Part shown: positions 1 to 7,936 of the stretch, in pieces
Position numbering within the stretch: the first letter of the stretch is position 1
Layout of the letters: each line of letters opens with the position of its first letter
Origin: Kineosporia mesophila
Lineage (GTDB): Bacteria; Actinomycetota; Actinomycetes; Actinomycetales; Kineosporiaceae
Assembly (NCBI RefSeq): GCF_021129235.1
Contig: NZ_JAJOMA010000034.1
Location: 1 to 61,204, forward strand
DNA length: 61,204 nt
Direction of reading: 5' to 3'
Made by a program: the position numbers and the translations under genes
The notes under the pieces: generated by a model
Databases searched by the model: none
The model's input: only the letters and a program-made list of their open reading frames with translations
Told to the model about the DNA's origin: nothing

Positions 1-63
1 GATCTGCGCTAATCGTACGGCGATCTGCGCTAATCGTACGGCGATCTGCGCTAATCGTACGGC
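1..63. repeat. Three tandem copies of a 21-bp repeat
   Basis: Three exact head-to-tail copies of a 21-base unit beginning GATCTGCGCT open the window, so the array may extend upstream of it. No reading frame or hairpin explains it. Bases 64-313 hold nothing I can support as a gene. Confidence 0.95.
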
Positions 64-313
64 ACAGCGCTGTTCATCGAGGGGTTGTGCGACGCCTTCG
101 TCCGGGCTCGCTCGAGGAAATAGTCGAATGATTGCTGGACGGAGAAGCAGCAACGCGACGACCACCGCCAGGGCACAGGATGCGAGCGCCGGTGCCGAAC
201 TCGGCGGCGCCATTTTCACCGGACTTTCTCAAGCCGCTACCCCGCATTCACCCTGGCCGATCGGCCACATGAATACCGCAGCATCGCTTATTTCCACTCT
301 CGCACCGAAGATA

Positions 314-967
314 TTAATCAGACTCGATTTCTAGCGAGCTTTCTTCAATACTGTTGCGCATGCGGATGAAGTCGGGTTGCAACGTGTCTTTGGCTGCCAG
401 GATGGCGCCGACCGTGCCCCGATCGACCCACACGCACAGGTCCATTGTTGTGCCGATCCAGTCTACGGAACCACACTTTGCCTGCCCCCCGCGCCTTCCC
501 GGGTCCAAGGCAGTAAAGGGCGAGGTAGATATCCCGTCGCGGGACAGCGCATCCGTGAACCGATCAAGGATGCGCCAGTACGTGAAGGGCGATTCATGTT
601 GCGCAGTCGCTGCGAATAAAAATTGATTTTCGTCGGCATTGGTGTAGACGTCAACGTTCGCCGAGGGATATTCCCCAGCAATGGCGCTTTCCACCCGCCT
701 GCCCAACGGATCAACCTGCGCCGCGTAGGCCCGGTCCGTACCGTCGATCAGATGACGAAAGCCCGTCAATGTCTCTGGCGGTAGCGGGATCAGTGCAGAG
801 GCGCGGATGGTGATGACGACGGCACTTGCCATGATTGCCACGCCCGCGACACCCACGAACACGACGGCCGCCGCAACGAGCCATCGCCGGGACTCCGCCC
901 GTGGCTGGGCGGTTTCGCCGTGACGCTCCGTCGTCGGGGCTGGTTCCTCAGGGCTGGACCAGGACAT
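314..967 (-). CDS. Hypothetical single-pass membrane protein
   Basis: About 217 residues. A short Pro/Glu-rich cytoplasmic leader is followed by one strong membrane helix around residues 35-60 (Ala/Val/Ile-rich), then a soluble, probably extracytoplasmic domain of about 150 residues with no motif I recognise. The ORF can open at an ATG 21 bases upstream, but the ATG at 967 has a GGAGGA ribosome site five bases before it, so I choose that. It looks like one of the anchored lipoprotein-like actinobacterial proteins of unknown role. It stands alone with no operon partner. Confidence 0.75.
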   Translation of the reverse strand: MSWSSPEEPAPTTERHGETAQPRAESRRWLVAAAVVFVGVAGVAIMASAVVITIRASALIPLPPETLTGFRHLIDGTDRAYAAQVDPLGRRVESAIAGEYPSANVDVYTNADENQFLFAATAQHESPFTYWRILDRFTDALSRDGISTSPFTALDPGRRGGQAKCGSVDWIGTTMDLCVWVDRGTVGAILAAKDTLQPDFIRMRNSIEESSLEIESD

Positions 968-1238
968 GAATTCCTCCATGTTTGCCACGCCAGACTTCCG
1001 TGCCTGGAGGCAATCTGAACGAATGTTCTGAACGTGTGTTCAGGCTAGCACGCGCCTCTTCAGGAGACAGCGCGCATGACAGGTTTGATCGAGGCCCGTG
1101 ATTCCGGCGGTAGTGGGCTCTCCAGACGTGCAGCGGTACTGATCCGGACCGCAGCGCCATCAAGGCGGAGGCTGGCTCGAACGACGGCCAGCTGCGCGTC
1201 CGGCAGGCCAGCGGCGATCGCCGCGCTGCGCTCCACGG

Positions 1239-1535
1239 TCACCGAGTGGCACCAGTCTCGGCGCGGGCCGCGTCGGCCAAGGGGAAAACCTGGTCCAGCC
1301 GACCGCTGTCGACCAGGGCCGCCGGCTGGGTGAGCCCGTGTCCGTCCGGTTCGACGAAAGGCTCCGGCGCCACCCGCACCGAGGCTGCCTGCGCGCATTC
1401 GGCGAAACCCGGGGGCCGGCCGGGGGCGACCGCGACGAGGAGACCACCGGGACGCAGCCCGTCCAGTGACCGTAAAGCTTTCTCTGGCTGCGTCATTCCG
1501 ACGAGATCGAGGACGACGTCGATGGCTTTCATGCC
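1239..1535 (-). pseudogene. Fragment of a zinc-type alcohol dehydrogenase/quinone oxidoreductase
   Basis: The frame encodes the C-terminal part of an MDR-superfamily NADP-dependent oxidoreductase. Visible are the Rossmann-edge sequence DVVLDLVGM, the GLRPGGLLVAVAPG strand-turn-strand, and near the end QVFPLADAARA, the usual QVFPL-(S/A)-(D/E)-A-A-A signature. The N-terminal catalytic domain and the NADPH glycine motif are missing, and the frame stops just where family members continue with a short C-terminal strand. Its truncated 5' end abuts a damaged HxlR regulator pointing away, so the two look like the remains of one divergent regulator/oxidoreductase pair. Confidence 0.7.
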
Positions 1536-1546
1536 CGTTCGAAGGC

Positions 1547-1888
1547 CGTCGTGCGCCGATCGATGACGCCGCGCTCTGCCCCTGCCGGGAGGTTCTGGAC
1601 GTCCTGGTGAGCGAATGACGCGCGCCGGCGCTCGGAGCTCTCGGGTCAGGGCCTCAGCGCTTCGGGGAGCTCCAGCGACGACTGGACGGCGTCGGCCCGC
1701 CGGTCCTGACCCGTAACCCTCCGGCAGCTCGAGGGTTACGGGTTCGCCAGTCGCAGGGTCTACCCGGCCGCGCCGTCCCGGGTCGAATACGAGCTCACCG
1801 ATCTGGGGCGGGGTGCCGGGAAACCCCCGGCCGGACTACGCGGCCGGATCGAGGAGAACGTCGATCTCGTCCGGCCGGCTCACGGATG
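1547..1888 (+). pseudogene. Broken HxlR-family transcriptional regulator
   Basis: Three stretches in two frames line up with an HxlR winged-helix protein. First is CPCREVLDVLVSE at about 1577-1615, matching the N-terminal Cys region. An in-frame TGA at 1616 sits where the family has Trp. Next is LGSGPQRFGELQRRLDGV through VLTR, the recognition-helix region. A one-base frame change near 1715 then leads into RQLEGYGFASRRVYP and RVEYELTDLG, the wing. At least one nonsense change and one indel have therefore inactivated it. The tail overlaps the end of the convergent SDR gene by nine bases. Confidence 0.75.
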
Positions 1889-2773
1889 AACCCCGGCCCC
1901 GTCAGCCCCGTCCCCCTCCACGTCCTCGGACGAACGGAACACGTTCCCCTCGCTCTCCGGGCTCGGCTCACGAGCCAGGGCCAGCAGGTTGAACAGCGGG
2001 CCGACCAGCACGTCGTAGACCCACGGCACGGCCGTGAAACCGATTCGCATCAGCGGGTTCAGCGGGCCCACGGCGCCACCCCGGCGCTGGCTGTCGACCG
2101 TGCGCAGCACCTTGCGGGCGACGGCCTCAGGGCTGAGCACCGGCGGGGGCGGGGAGCCGGCCCGGCCGACGTAGGTGGCGGCCATCCGGTAGATGCGGGT
2201 GTCGATGCCGCCGGGCGAGACCAGCGACACGTGCACGCCGGGGGTCTGCCGGGCCTCCTGCTGCAGAGTGCGGGCCAGGCCGTGCACCGCCCACTTCGAG
2301 GTGGCGTACGCGCCCATCCGCGGCGCGGTGATCTGCCCGAGCACCGAGCCGATGATCACCAGGCTGCCGTGCCCGGCCGGCTCGAACACCCGCAGACTCT
2401 CGCGCGCGACGTTCGCCGTGCCCCGCACCCCCACGTCCACCACGCGATCCCACACCCGCTCCGGGACCTGTGACAGTCGTCCGTAAGCAACGACCGCAGC
2501 CGTGTGCACCACCACGTCGAGGCCCCCGAACTCCCGCACCGCCGTATCGACCGCATCGCGCACCGCGGCCGCGTCGCTGACGTCGGTGATGCGGGTGACG
2601 GCCTGACCGCCGGCCTGCTCGCAGGCCTGGGCCAGCTCCTCGAGCTTGCCGGCCGAGCGGGCGGTGAGCACGAGCCGGGCGCCGCGCCCGGCGTAGGCCA
2701 GCGCGACCGCGCCACCGATACCGCCGCTGGCCCCGGTGATCAGGACGACGGGTGCTGCCTGGGGGGAATTCAC
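1880..2773 (-). CDS. SDR family NAD(P)-dependent oxidoreductase
   Basis: A classical short-chain dehydrogenase. It has the cofactor motif GASGGIG near the N-terminus, TDVSDAA (adenine ring pocket), a catalytic Ser in VIIGSVLG, and the YATSK active-site Tyr/Lys. The C-terminal 90 residues carry a hydrophobic segment typical of the DltE/retinol-dehydrogenase-like subgroup. The substrate is unknown. The ORF can open at an ATG at 2866, but the family normally begins only a few residues before the cofactor strand, so I choose the GTG at 2773. It is divergent from a second SDR at 2865, suggesting a shared promoter. Confidence 0.85.
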   Translation of the reverse strand: MNSPQAAPVVLITGASGGIGGAVALAYAGRGARLVLTARSAGKLEELAQACEQAGGQAVTRITDVSDAAAVRDAVDTAVREFGGLDVVVHTAAVVAYGRLSQVPERVWDRVVDVGVRGTANVARESLRVFEPAGHGSLVIIGSVLGQITAPRMGAYATSKWAVHGLARTLQQEARQTPGVHVSLVSPGGIDTRIYRMAATYVGRAGSPPPPVLSPEAVARKVLRTVDSQRRGGAVGPLNPLMRIGFTAVPWVYDVLVGPLFNLLALAREPSPESEGNVFRSSEDVEGDGADGAGVHP

Positions 2774-2864
2774 CAGGTCAGCGTGACAAGGAACGCCGGG
2801 GACGGCGATTCGACCCACCCCCCTCGAGTTGCAGGCGCCCCGGGTGACTGCCTGACTGATCTTC

Positions 2865-3926
2865 ATGCCAGCCGAAACAGGTCACGTCGTCGTCATCACC
2901 GGAGCCAGCGCGGGAATCGGCCGGGCCACCGCCGTCGCCTTCGCCGAGCGCGGGGCCAAGGTGGCGTTGCTGGCCCGCGGTCAGGCCGGCCTGGACGGGG
3001 CCGCCGCCGAGGTGCGCGCGGCCGGCGGGCAGGCGCTGACGATCAGCGTGGACGTGGCCGACGCCGACGCCGTGCAGCGCGCCGCCGACCGGGCCGAGGC
3101 CGAGCTCGGGCCCATCGACATCTGGGTGAACTCGGCGTTCTCGTCGGTGTTCGCACCGTTCAGCGAGATCAGCGCCGAGGAGTTCCGGCGCATCACCGAG
3201 GTCTCCTACCTGGGCTTCGTCTACGGCACCCAGGCGGCCCTGCGGCTGATGCGCCCGCGCGACCGGGGCACGGTCATCCAGATCGGCTCGGCCCTGGCCT
3301 ACCGCGGAATCCCCCTGCAGAGTGCCTATTGCGGCGCCAAGCACGCCATCCAGGGCTTCCACGAGTCGCTGCGCATCGAGCTCATGCACGAAGGCAGTGG
3401 CATCAACACCACCATGGTGCAGATGCCCGCCGTGAACACCCCGCAGTTCTCCTGGGTGCTGTCGCGGCTGCCGAAGCAGGCCCAGCCGGTGGCCCCGATC
3501 TACCAGCCGGAGGTCGCCGCGCGCGCCGTGCTGTACGCCGCCGACCACCCCCAGCGCCGCGAGTACTGGGTCGGAACCGGCTCCGCGAAGACCATTCTCG
3601 GCAACGCCGTGATCCCCGCCGTGCTCGACCGATACCTGGCCCGCACCGGGTTCTCGTCGCAGCAGACCAGCGACCCGCGTCCGCCCGACCAGCCCTCGAA
3701 CCTCTGGGAGCCGGCCGACGGCGAGGGCGGCAAGGACTTCGGCTCGCACGGCATCTTCGACGACCAGGCCCGGACCTTCAGCAAGCAGCAGTGGGTCGCC
3801 CACCGCGTCGGCCCGGTCACCTCGAAGCTCGGCCCGGCCGTCAGCGGCGTCGGCGCCAGCCTGATCGGCTACGGCGACAGCCTGTCCAAGAAGGCCGGTG
3901 CCCTGGTCAGCAAGGCCCGCTCGTGA
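2865..3926 (+). CDS. SDR family oxidoreductase, C-terminally extended
   Basis: It has GASAGIG near residue 12, the SVDVADAD acidic turn, an INTERIOR IGSALAYRGI segment carrying the catalytic Ser, and YCGAKHA, the catalytic Tyr-x-x-x-Lys. At 353 residues it is about 100 longer than a core SDR. The extra C-terminal part is polar and ends in a Gly/Ser/Lys-rich tail (SLSKKAGALVSKARS). Its stop overlaps the GTG of the next small membrane gene, so the two are probably co-translated. It is divergent from the SDR at 1880-2773. The substrate cannot be inferred. Confidence 0.85.
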   Translation: MPAETGHVVVITGASAGIGRATAVAFAERGAKVALLARGQAGLDGAAAEVRAAGGQALTISVDVADADAVQRAADRAEAELGPIDIWVNSAFSSVFAPFSEISAEEFRRITEVSYLGFVYGTQAALRLMRPRDRGTVIQIGSALAYRGIPLQSAYCGAKHAIQGFHESLRIELMHEGSGINTTMVQMPAVNTPQFSWVLSRLPKQAQPVAPIYQPEVAARAVLYAADHPQRREYWVGTGSAKTILGNAVIPAVLDRYLARTGFSSQQTSDPRPPDQPSNLWEPADGEGGKDFGSHGIFDDQARTFSKQQWVAHRVGPVTSKLGPAVSGVGASLIGYGDSLSKKAGALVSKARS

Positions 3927-4279
3927 GAACCCAGGCTCTGCTGGGCGGCGGGTTCGGCGCCGCGCTGATCATCCGGCCCCGGACGGTCCTGCGCAGCGTC
4001 GGCGCCGACCCGGCCCTGCCCGGCCTGGTCCTCACCACCCGGGTGCTCGGCGCCCGCCATCTGGTGCAGGCCGCGGCCCTCGGGCTGGCACCCGCCCGGG
4101 TGGCGCCCTGGGCGGTGCGGGTCGACGGCCTGCACGTCGCCAGCATGCTCGCCCTCGCCGGACTGCCCGGGCTGAACCCCGGCTACCGGCGGGCCGCGCT
4201 CGCCAGCGCCGGCGTCGCGACCGCCCTGGGCACCGGGGCCTTCACCACCCACGCCAGGTCGTCGTCCGCCGCAGGGTAA
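3923..4279 (+). CDS. Small hypothetical membrane protein
   Basis: 118 residues beginning at a GTG that overlaps the stop of the upstream SDR (GTGA), which decides the start. It is rich in Ala, Leu and Gly, with about three hydrophobic segments and a conserved-looking GARHLVQAAAL stretch, as in small actinobacterial membrane proteins accompanying SDRs. The last codons lie inside a 20-base direct duplication (4264-4303), so the present C-terminus may result from that duplication. Confidence 0.7.
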   Translation: MRTQALLGGGFGAALIIRPRTVLRSVGADPALPGLVLTTRVLGARHLVQAAALGLAPARVAPWAVRVDGLHVASMLALAGLPGLNPGYRRAALASAGVATALGTGAFTTHARSSSAAG

Positions 4280-4303
4280 AGAGGTCCGCCGCAGGGTAAA
4301 GAG
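4264..4303. repeat. 20-bp tandem duplication across a stop codon
   Basis: Two exact adjacent copies of a 20-base unit GTCCGCCGCAGGGTAAAGAG. The first copy holds the stop codon of the small membrane gene. Bases 4304-4513 show no gene. Confidence 0.95.
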
Positions 4304-4513
4304 GCAGGAGCCGCACCGACGGCCAGTCGATGCGCAGCCGCCACCGGTTCCCCTCCCGCGGGCGCCCGACATCAAAAGGGTGGACGCCCGCCCGCTCGGC
4401 AACCGTGTCGGCATCGGGTGCGGACACGCGTCCCTGGAACGACCCGTAACCGGATCAATGCCCTTCTCGGCCACGAGCACGAGCGCCGGGACGACCGGCT
4501 CATCCGGGTGGGC

Positions 4514-5305
4514 TCAGCTCAGGTTCTCCACCCACACGTCGTGACTCACCTTGACGATCAGGGCCAGGACCACGACGAGGAAGACGGCCCGGATGAACCG
4601 GGTACCGCTGGAGACGGCCATCCGGGCACCCAGGTAGCTGCCGCTCAGGTTGGCCACGCCGAGCAGGAGGCCCAGGCCCCAGACCACGGCACCGCTGGGT
4701 GCGAAGAACAGCAGCGCACCGATGTTGGTGGCGAAGTTGACGATCTTGGCCTTGGCGCTGGCCTGGAGGAAGTCGTACCCGATCAGGCTGACCAGGGCCA
4801 TCACCAGGAAGGTGCCGGTACCCGGGCCGAGCACCCCGTCGTAGACCCCGATGGCCAGACCCACCGCCACCGCCGCACGGTAGTGGGCGTGCCCCGAGTA
4901 GCGCAGCGCGGTGGCCTGTCCCAGGGCCGGGCGGGCCAGGGTCAGGGCGGCCACCACGACCAGCGCCACCACGATGACGGGCTTGAACACGGCGACGGGC
5001 AGCGACGAGGCGATGGACGCCCCGGCGAAACTGCCGACCAGGGCGACAGCCGCCATCGGCAGCGCCGTGCGCAGATCGGGCCGGGCACGGCGGTAGTAGG
5101 TCAGCGCGCTGGTGGCGGTCCCGAAGACCGACCCCAGCTTGTTCGTCGCGAGAACCTGCACCGGGGCCAGGCCGGGCACCAGGAGCAGCGCCGGCAGCTG
5201 GAGCAGGCCGCCGCCCCCGACGACGGCGTCGATCCAGCCCGCGGCGAACGCGGCCAGCAACAGGAGGGCCAGGGCGGGCAGCCCCAGCTCAGGAGGGAAG
5301 AACAT
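4514..5305 (-). CDS. TSUP (TauE/SafE) family permease
   Basis: 263 residues with about eight hydrophobic segments and the hallmark first-repeat sequence AGWIDAVVGGGGLLQLPAL. An equivalent second repeat (YDGVLGPGTGTF) lies in the C-terminal half. This is the standard inverted-repeat pattern of the sulfite/organosulfonate exporter family. The substrate is not predictable, as family members move sulfite, sulfoacetate or other organic anions. It starts three bases after the stop of the HAD phosphatase upstream, so the pair forms an operon. Confidence 0.9.
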   Translation of the reverse strand: MFFPPELGLPALALLLLAAFAAGWIDAVVGGGGLLQLPALLLVPGLAPVQVLATNKLGSVFGTATSALTYYRRARPDLRTALPMAAVALVGSFAGASIASSLPVAVFKPVIVVALVVVAALTLARPALGQATALRYSGHAHYRAAVAVGLAIGVYDGVLGPGTGTFLVMALVSLIGYDFLQASAKAKIVNFATNIGALLFFAPSGAVVWGLGLLLGVANLSGSYLGARMAVSSGTRFIRAVFLVVVLALIVKVSHDVWVENLS

Positions 5306-5308
5306 CGG

Positions 5309-6190
5309 TCAGATCCGGCCGTCGGCCAGCAGCGCACCCAGCGTGGTGAGCACGCCGTTCTCGGTGTTGGACGGGGCCACGGCCGCGGCCCGGGCCAGCA
5401 CCTCCGGGTGGGCGTTGGCCATCGCGAACGACCAGCGGGCGGCGTCGAGCATCTCCAGGTCGTTGAGGTAGTCCCCGAACACCACGGTCTGCTCGCGGGT
5501 CACCCCGAGCCGGTCCTGCAGGCGCCGGACCGCGTCGCCCTTGTTGACGCCGGCGGCCATGACGTCGACCCAGTGCTCGTTCGACACCACGACCTGCTGG
5601 GTCCGGCGGAACCGCTCCAGCCGGGGCCCGGCCCCGGTCTCGGCGTCGTCGAAGTCGAAGACCGCGATCTTCAGCATCTGATCGTCCACGGCGAGAAGGT
5701 CGTCCACGACCTCCAGTGCGGCGTAGTACTTGCGCACCTCGCCCACGAACGGCTCGTCCGTGCGCTCGACGTACGCCGAGCGCTTCCCGCACAGCACCAC
5801 GCCCAGGTCCAGCTCACCGGCCGCCAGGTCCCGCAGGAGCGCGACCGCGTCCTGCACGACCGCCGGGTCCAGGGTGGTCGAGGCCAGCTCGACGCCCTCC
5901 TGCACCACGAAGGTGCCGTTCTCGGCCACGAACGGCATGTCCGCCGGGGCCCTCTCGAAGAGGTTCGCCAGGGTGGCGTACTGGCGGCCGCTGGCGGGGA
6001 CGAAGACGATGCCCCGCTCGTGCATCTGTTCCAGCAGCGGCCAGAAGCCGGCCGGGATGTTCCCGGATCCGTCCAGCAGCGTCCCGTCCATGTCCGCGAC
6101 CACCAGCCGCAGGTCGAGGTCTTCCGTCCCGGGCCGGGCGTCGGCCTCCAGGATCGGGGACGCGGGGACAGATCCGGCGGTGCTCGACAC
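5309..6190 (-). CDS. HAD-superfamily (Cof-type) sugar phosphatase
   Basis: Motif I DMDGTLLD gives the nucleophile Asp and the acid/base Asp. VPASGRQ is motif II. KGDAVRRLQDRLGV carries the motif III Lys, and GDYLNDLEML is motif IV with its Mg-binding acids. The cap between motifs II and III is of the C2B type seen in Cof/SupH phosphatases acting on hexose or other phosphometabolites. I choose the GTG at 6190 because GAGGAG lies five bases upstream; the ORF could otherwise begin at 6229. It precedes the TSUP permease by three bases, so the two products may act together. Confidence 0.87.
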   Translation of the reverse strand: MSSTAGSVPASPILEADARPGTEDLDLRLVVADMDGTLLDGSGNIPAGFWPLLEQMHERGIVFVPASGRQYATLANLFERAPADMPFVAENGTFVVQEGVELASTTLDPAVVQDAVALLRDLAAGELDLGVVLCGKRSAYVERTDEPFVGEVRKYYAALEVVDDLLAVDDQMLKIAVFDFDDAETGAGPRLERFRRTQQVVVSNEHWVDVMAAGVNKGDAVRRLQDRLGVTREQTVVFGDYLNDLEMLDAARWSFAMANAHPEVLARAAAVAPSNTENGVLTTLGALLADGRI

Positions 6191-6342
6191 TTCACTCCTC
6201 GGTACGACGGCAAAGGGCTGGACGGCCAAACTAGTTGCCCGGTGAACGTGTCCGGAGCCCTCCTCGTGGTGGGCCCGGACGTGAGTCCCGTCACCGCCGC
6301 GGCTGCGCCATCATGGCTGCCCCCGTTCCTCAGGAGACCTGC

Positions 6343-6753
6343 ATGAGCAAACGCACCCGCACCACGCCCGCGAAGTCGGCCGATGCCGCCCGCTGCACGG
6401 TCACGATCTGCCGGGGATGCTGCTGCGGATCGTCGGCCAAGGTCCCCCACCTGGATCATGAGGCCCAGTTCGCCGGCCTGCGCACCTCGCTGGAGTCCGT
6501 CGCCCGGATCCGGCGTACCGACTGCCTCGATGCCTGCGAGCGCGCCAACGTCATCGTCGTGCAGCCCTCGGCCGAAGGGCGCCGGGCCGGCGGGCGCCCG
6601 GTCTGGCTCGGCCAGGTCAACGATCCGGACGCGGCCGCCGACATCACCGCCTGGGTCGACAACGGGGGCCCCGGCCTGGCCGAACCTCCCGGCGTCATCG
6701 ATCTGTACCTCTTTCAGCCCTCCCGCCGCGTCCGGCACGAACTCGAGGGCTGA
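6343..6753 (+). CDS. (2Fe-2S) ferredoxin domain-containing protein
   Basis: 136 residues. The cysteine pattern TICRGCCCG near residue 20 and TDCLDACERANV near residue 65 fits the thioredoxin-like 2Fe-2S ferredoxin family, in which four Cys bind the cluster. The C-terminal half (WLGQVNDPDAAADI) matches the small actinobacterial members. AGGAG seven bases before the ATG at 6343 decides the start. It is a single gene, probably an electron carrier or regulator of unknown partner. Confidence 0.8.
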   Translation: MSKRTRTTPAKSADAARCTVTICRGCCCGSSAKVPHLDHEAQFAGLRTSLESVARIRRTDCLDACERANVIVVQPSAEGRRAGGRPVWLGQVNDPDAAADITAWVDNGGPGLAEPPGVIDLYLFQPSRRVRHELEG

Positions 6754-6788
6754 GGCGGCCCTGCCGGCCCGGGGTGAAGAATCTGCCC

Positions 6789-7903
6789 ATGAGTGACACC
6801 GCCACGCCGTTCGTCACCTTCACCGACGACGGTCATCCCGCCCGCTTCCATCACCCGGCGCTGCCGGAGCACCCGTTCGTGCTGCAGGAGGGCCGCGACC
6901 GCTGGCACACCGCCGAGCACCGCTGCGGCCCGCGCCCGACTGCCACGCGCTCGTCCCGTTCGACAACGCCACCGGGCTGACCCAGACCACCTCGGCCTGG
7001 TCCGACTGGTCCGACGGCGCCGAGCGCCTGGCCATGCCCTCCCTGCTGCAGCAGGCCCGGCTGCGGGGCTGGGGAGACGCCGACGCACTGGACGCGGCCC
7101 TGCACGGCTGGGCCGCCTACGCCCGGGCCCGGCTGATCACCGCCGACCACGACGTGCTCTGGGGCAGCGACACCCCGCAGGAGAAGATCCGGCTCTACAA
7201 CTTTCCCTGGATGGCAAGGTTCTTCGCCGACCAGTACGTGCTCTACCGGCAGCCCGGCGACCTGGAACTGGCCGCCACCCTGATCGAGCGCGTCTATCAC
7301 CTCGGCGCCGACCAGCACCTGCTCATCGGCCATCCCGAGGCTGTGCTTCAGGTCGCGGACCTGCTGCCCGACCAGGCCCGCGCCGACGCCCTGCGCGAGC
7401 GGCTGCGCCGGCACGCCCTCAACTTCGCCGACCTGGGTACTGACCTGCCCGCGCACGAGGTCAACTACGAGCAGTCGATGGTCGCTCCCCTGGTCAGCCT
7501 GCTGTCCCTGGCCGCCCCCGAGAGCCCCGCCCTGCCCACGGCCCTGCGCTGGCTGCGCGCCTTCGGTGGCCCCCAGCCGCACGTGCGCCTGCACGACATC
7601 GGCATCCGGCACTGGGACGGCTACTGGTTCGGCCGAAACCGCCAGTGGGGCGACACCTTCCCGCACTACTGGAGCGTGCTCAGCGCCGTCGCGATGCTGC
7701 AGAACCCGCACCGCACACCCGCCGACGAGCAGGCCGCCGACGGCATCTTCCGGGCCAACACCATCGACTTCGCCGACGCCGGCTCGGCCAGCTGCGGTTT
7801 CGTCATGCCCAGCTGCGTCGACGGCCGCCCCGCCCACACCGCCGACCCCCTGGCCAACGATCAGGACTGGGCGCTGGTGCTCTGGCTTCGCTCCATCCCC
7901 TGA
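6789..7903 (+). pseudogene. Internally deleted, frameshifted glycosidase-like hypothetical gene
   Basis: From an ATG at 6789 the first frame reads about 45 sensible residues, including FHHPALPEHPFVLQEG and RWHTAEHRCG. Near 6930 sense passes to another frame, which then runs without a break to 7903 with PFDNATGLTQTTSAW, RLYNFPWMARFFADQ and QWGDTFPHYWSVL. The C-terminal part is Trp/His/Asp-rich and looks like an alpha/alpha-barrel. From memory of the family, full proteins have several hundred residues between these two ends, so I infer a large internal deletion with frame change rather than a simple base error. The function is unknown; a glycoside-hydrolase-like fold is only a suspicion. Confidence 0.6.
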
Positions 7904-7936
7904 TCCGTCAGCGTCCGCCCCGGAACCGCAGCGTCT

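Noticed and set aside
2504-4279. A 591-codon plus-strand frame covering two SDR genes
   Set aside because: It is a GC-driven open frame; only its last 119 codons (3923-4279) have protein sense.
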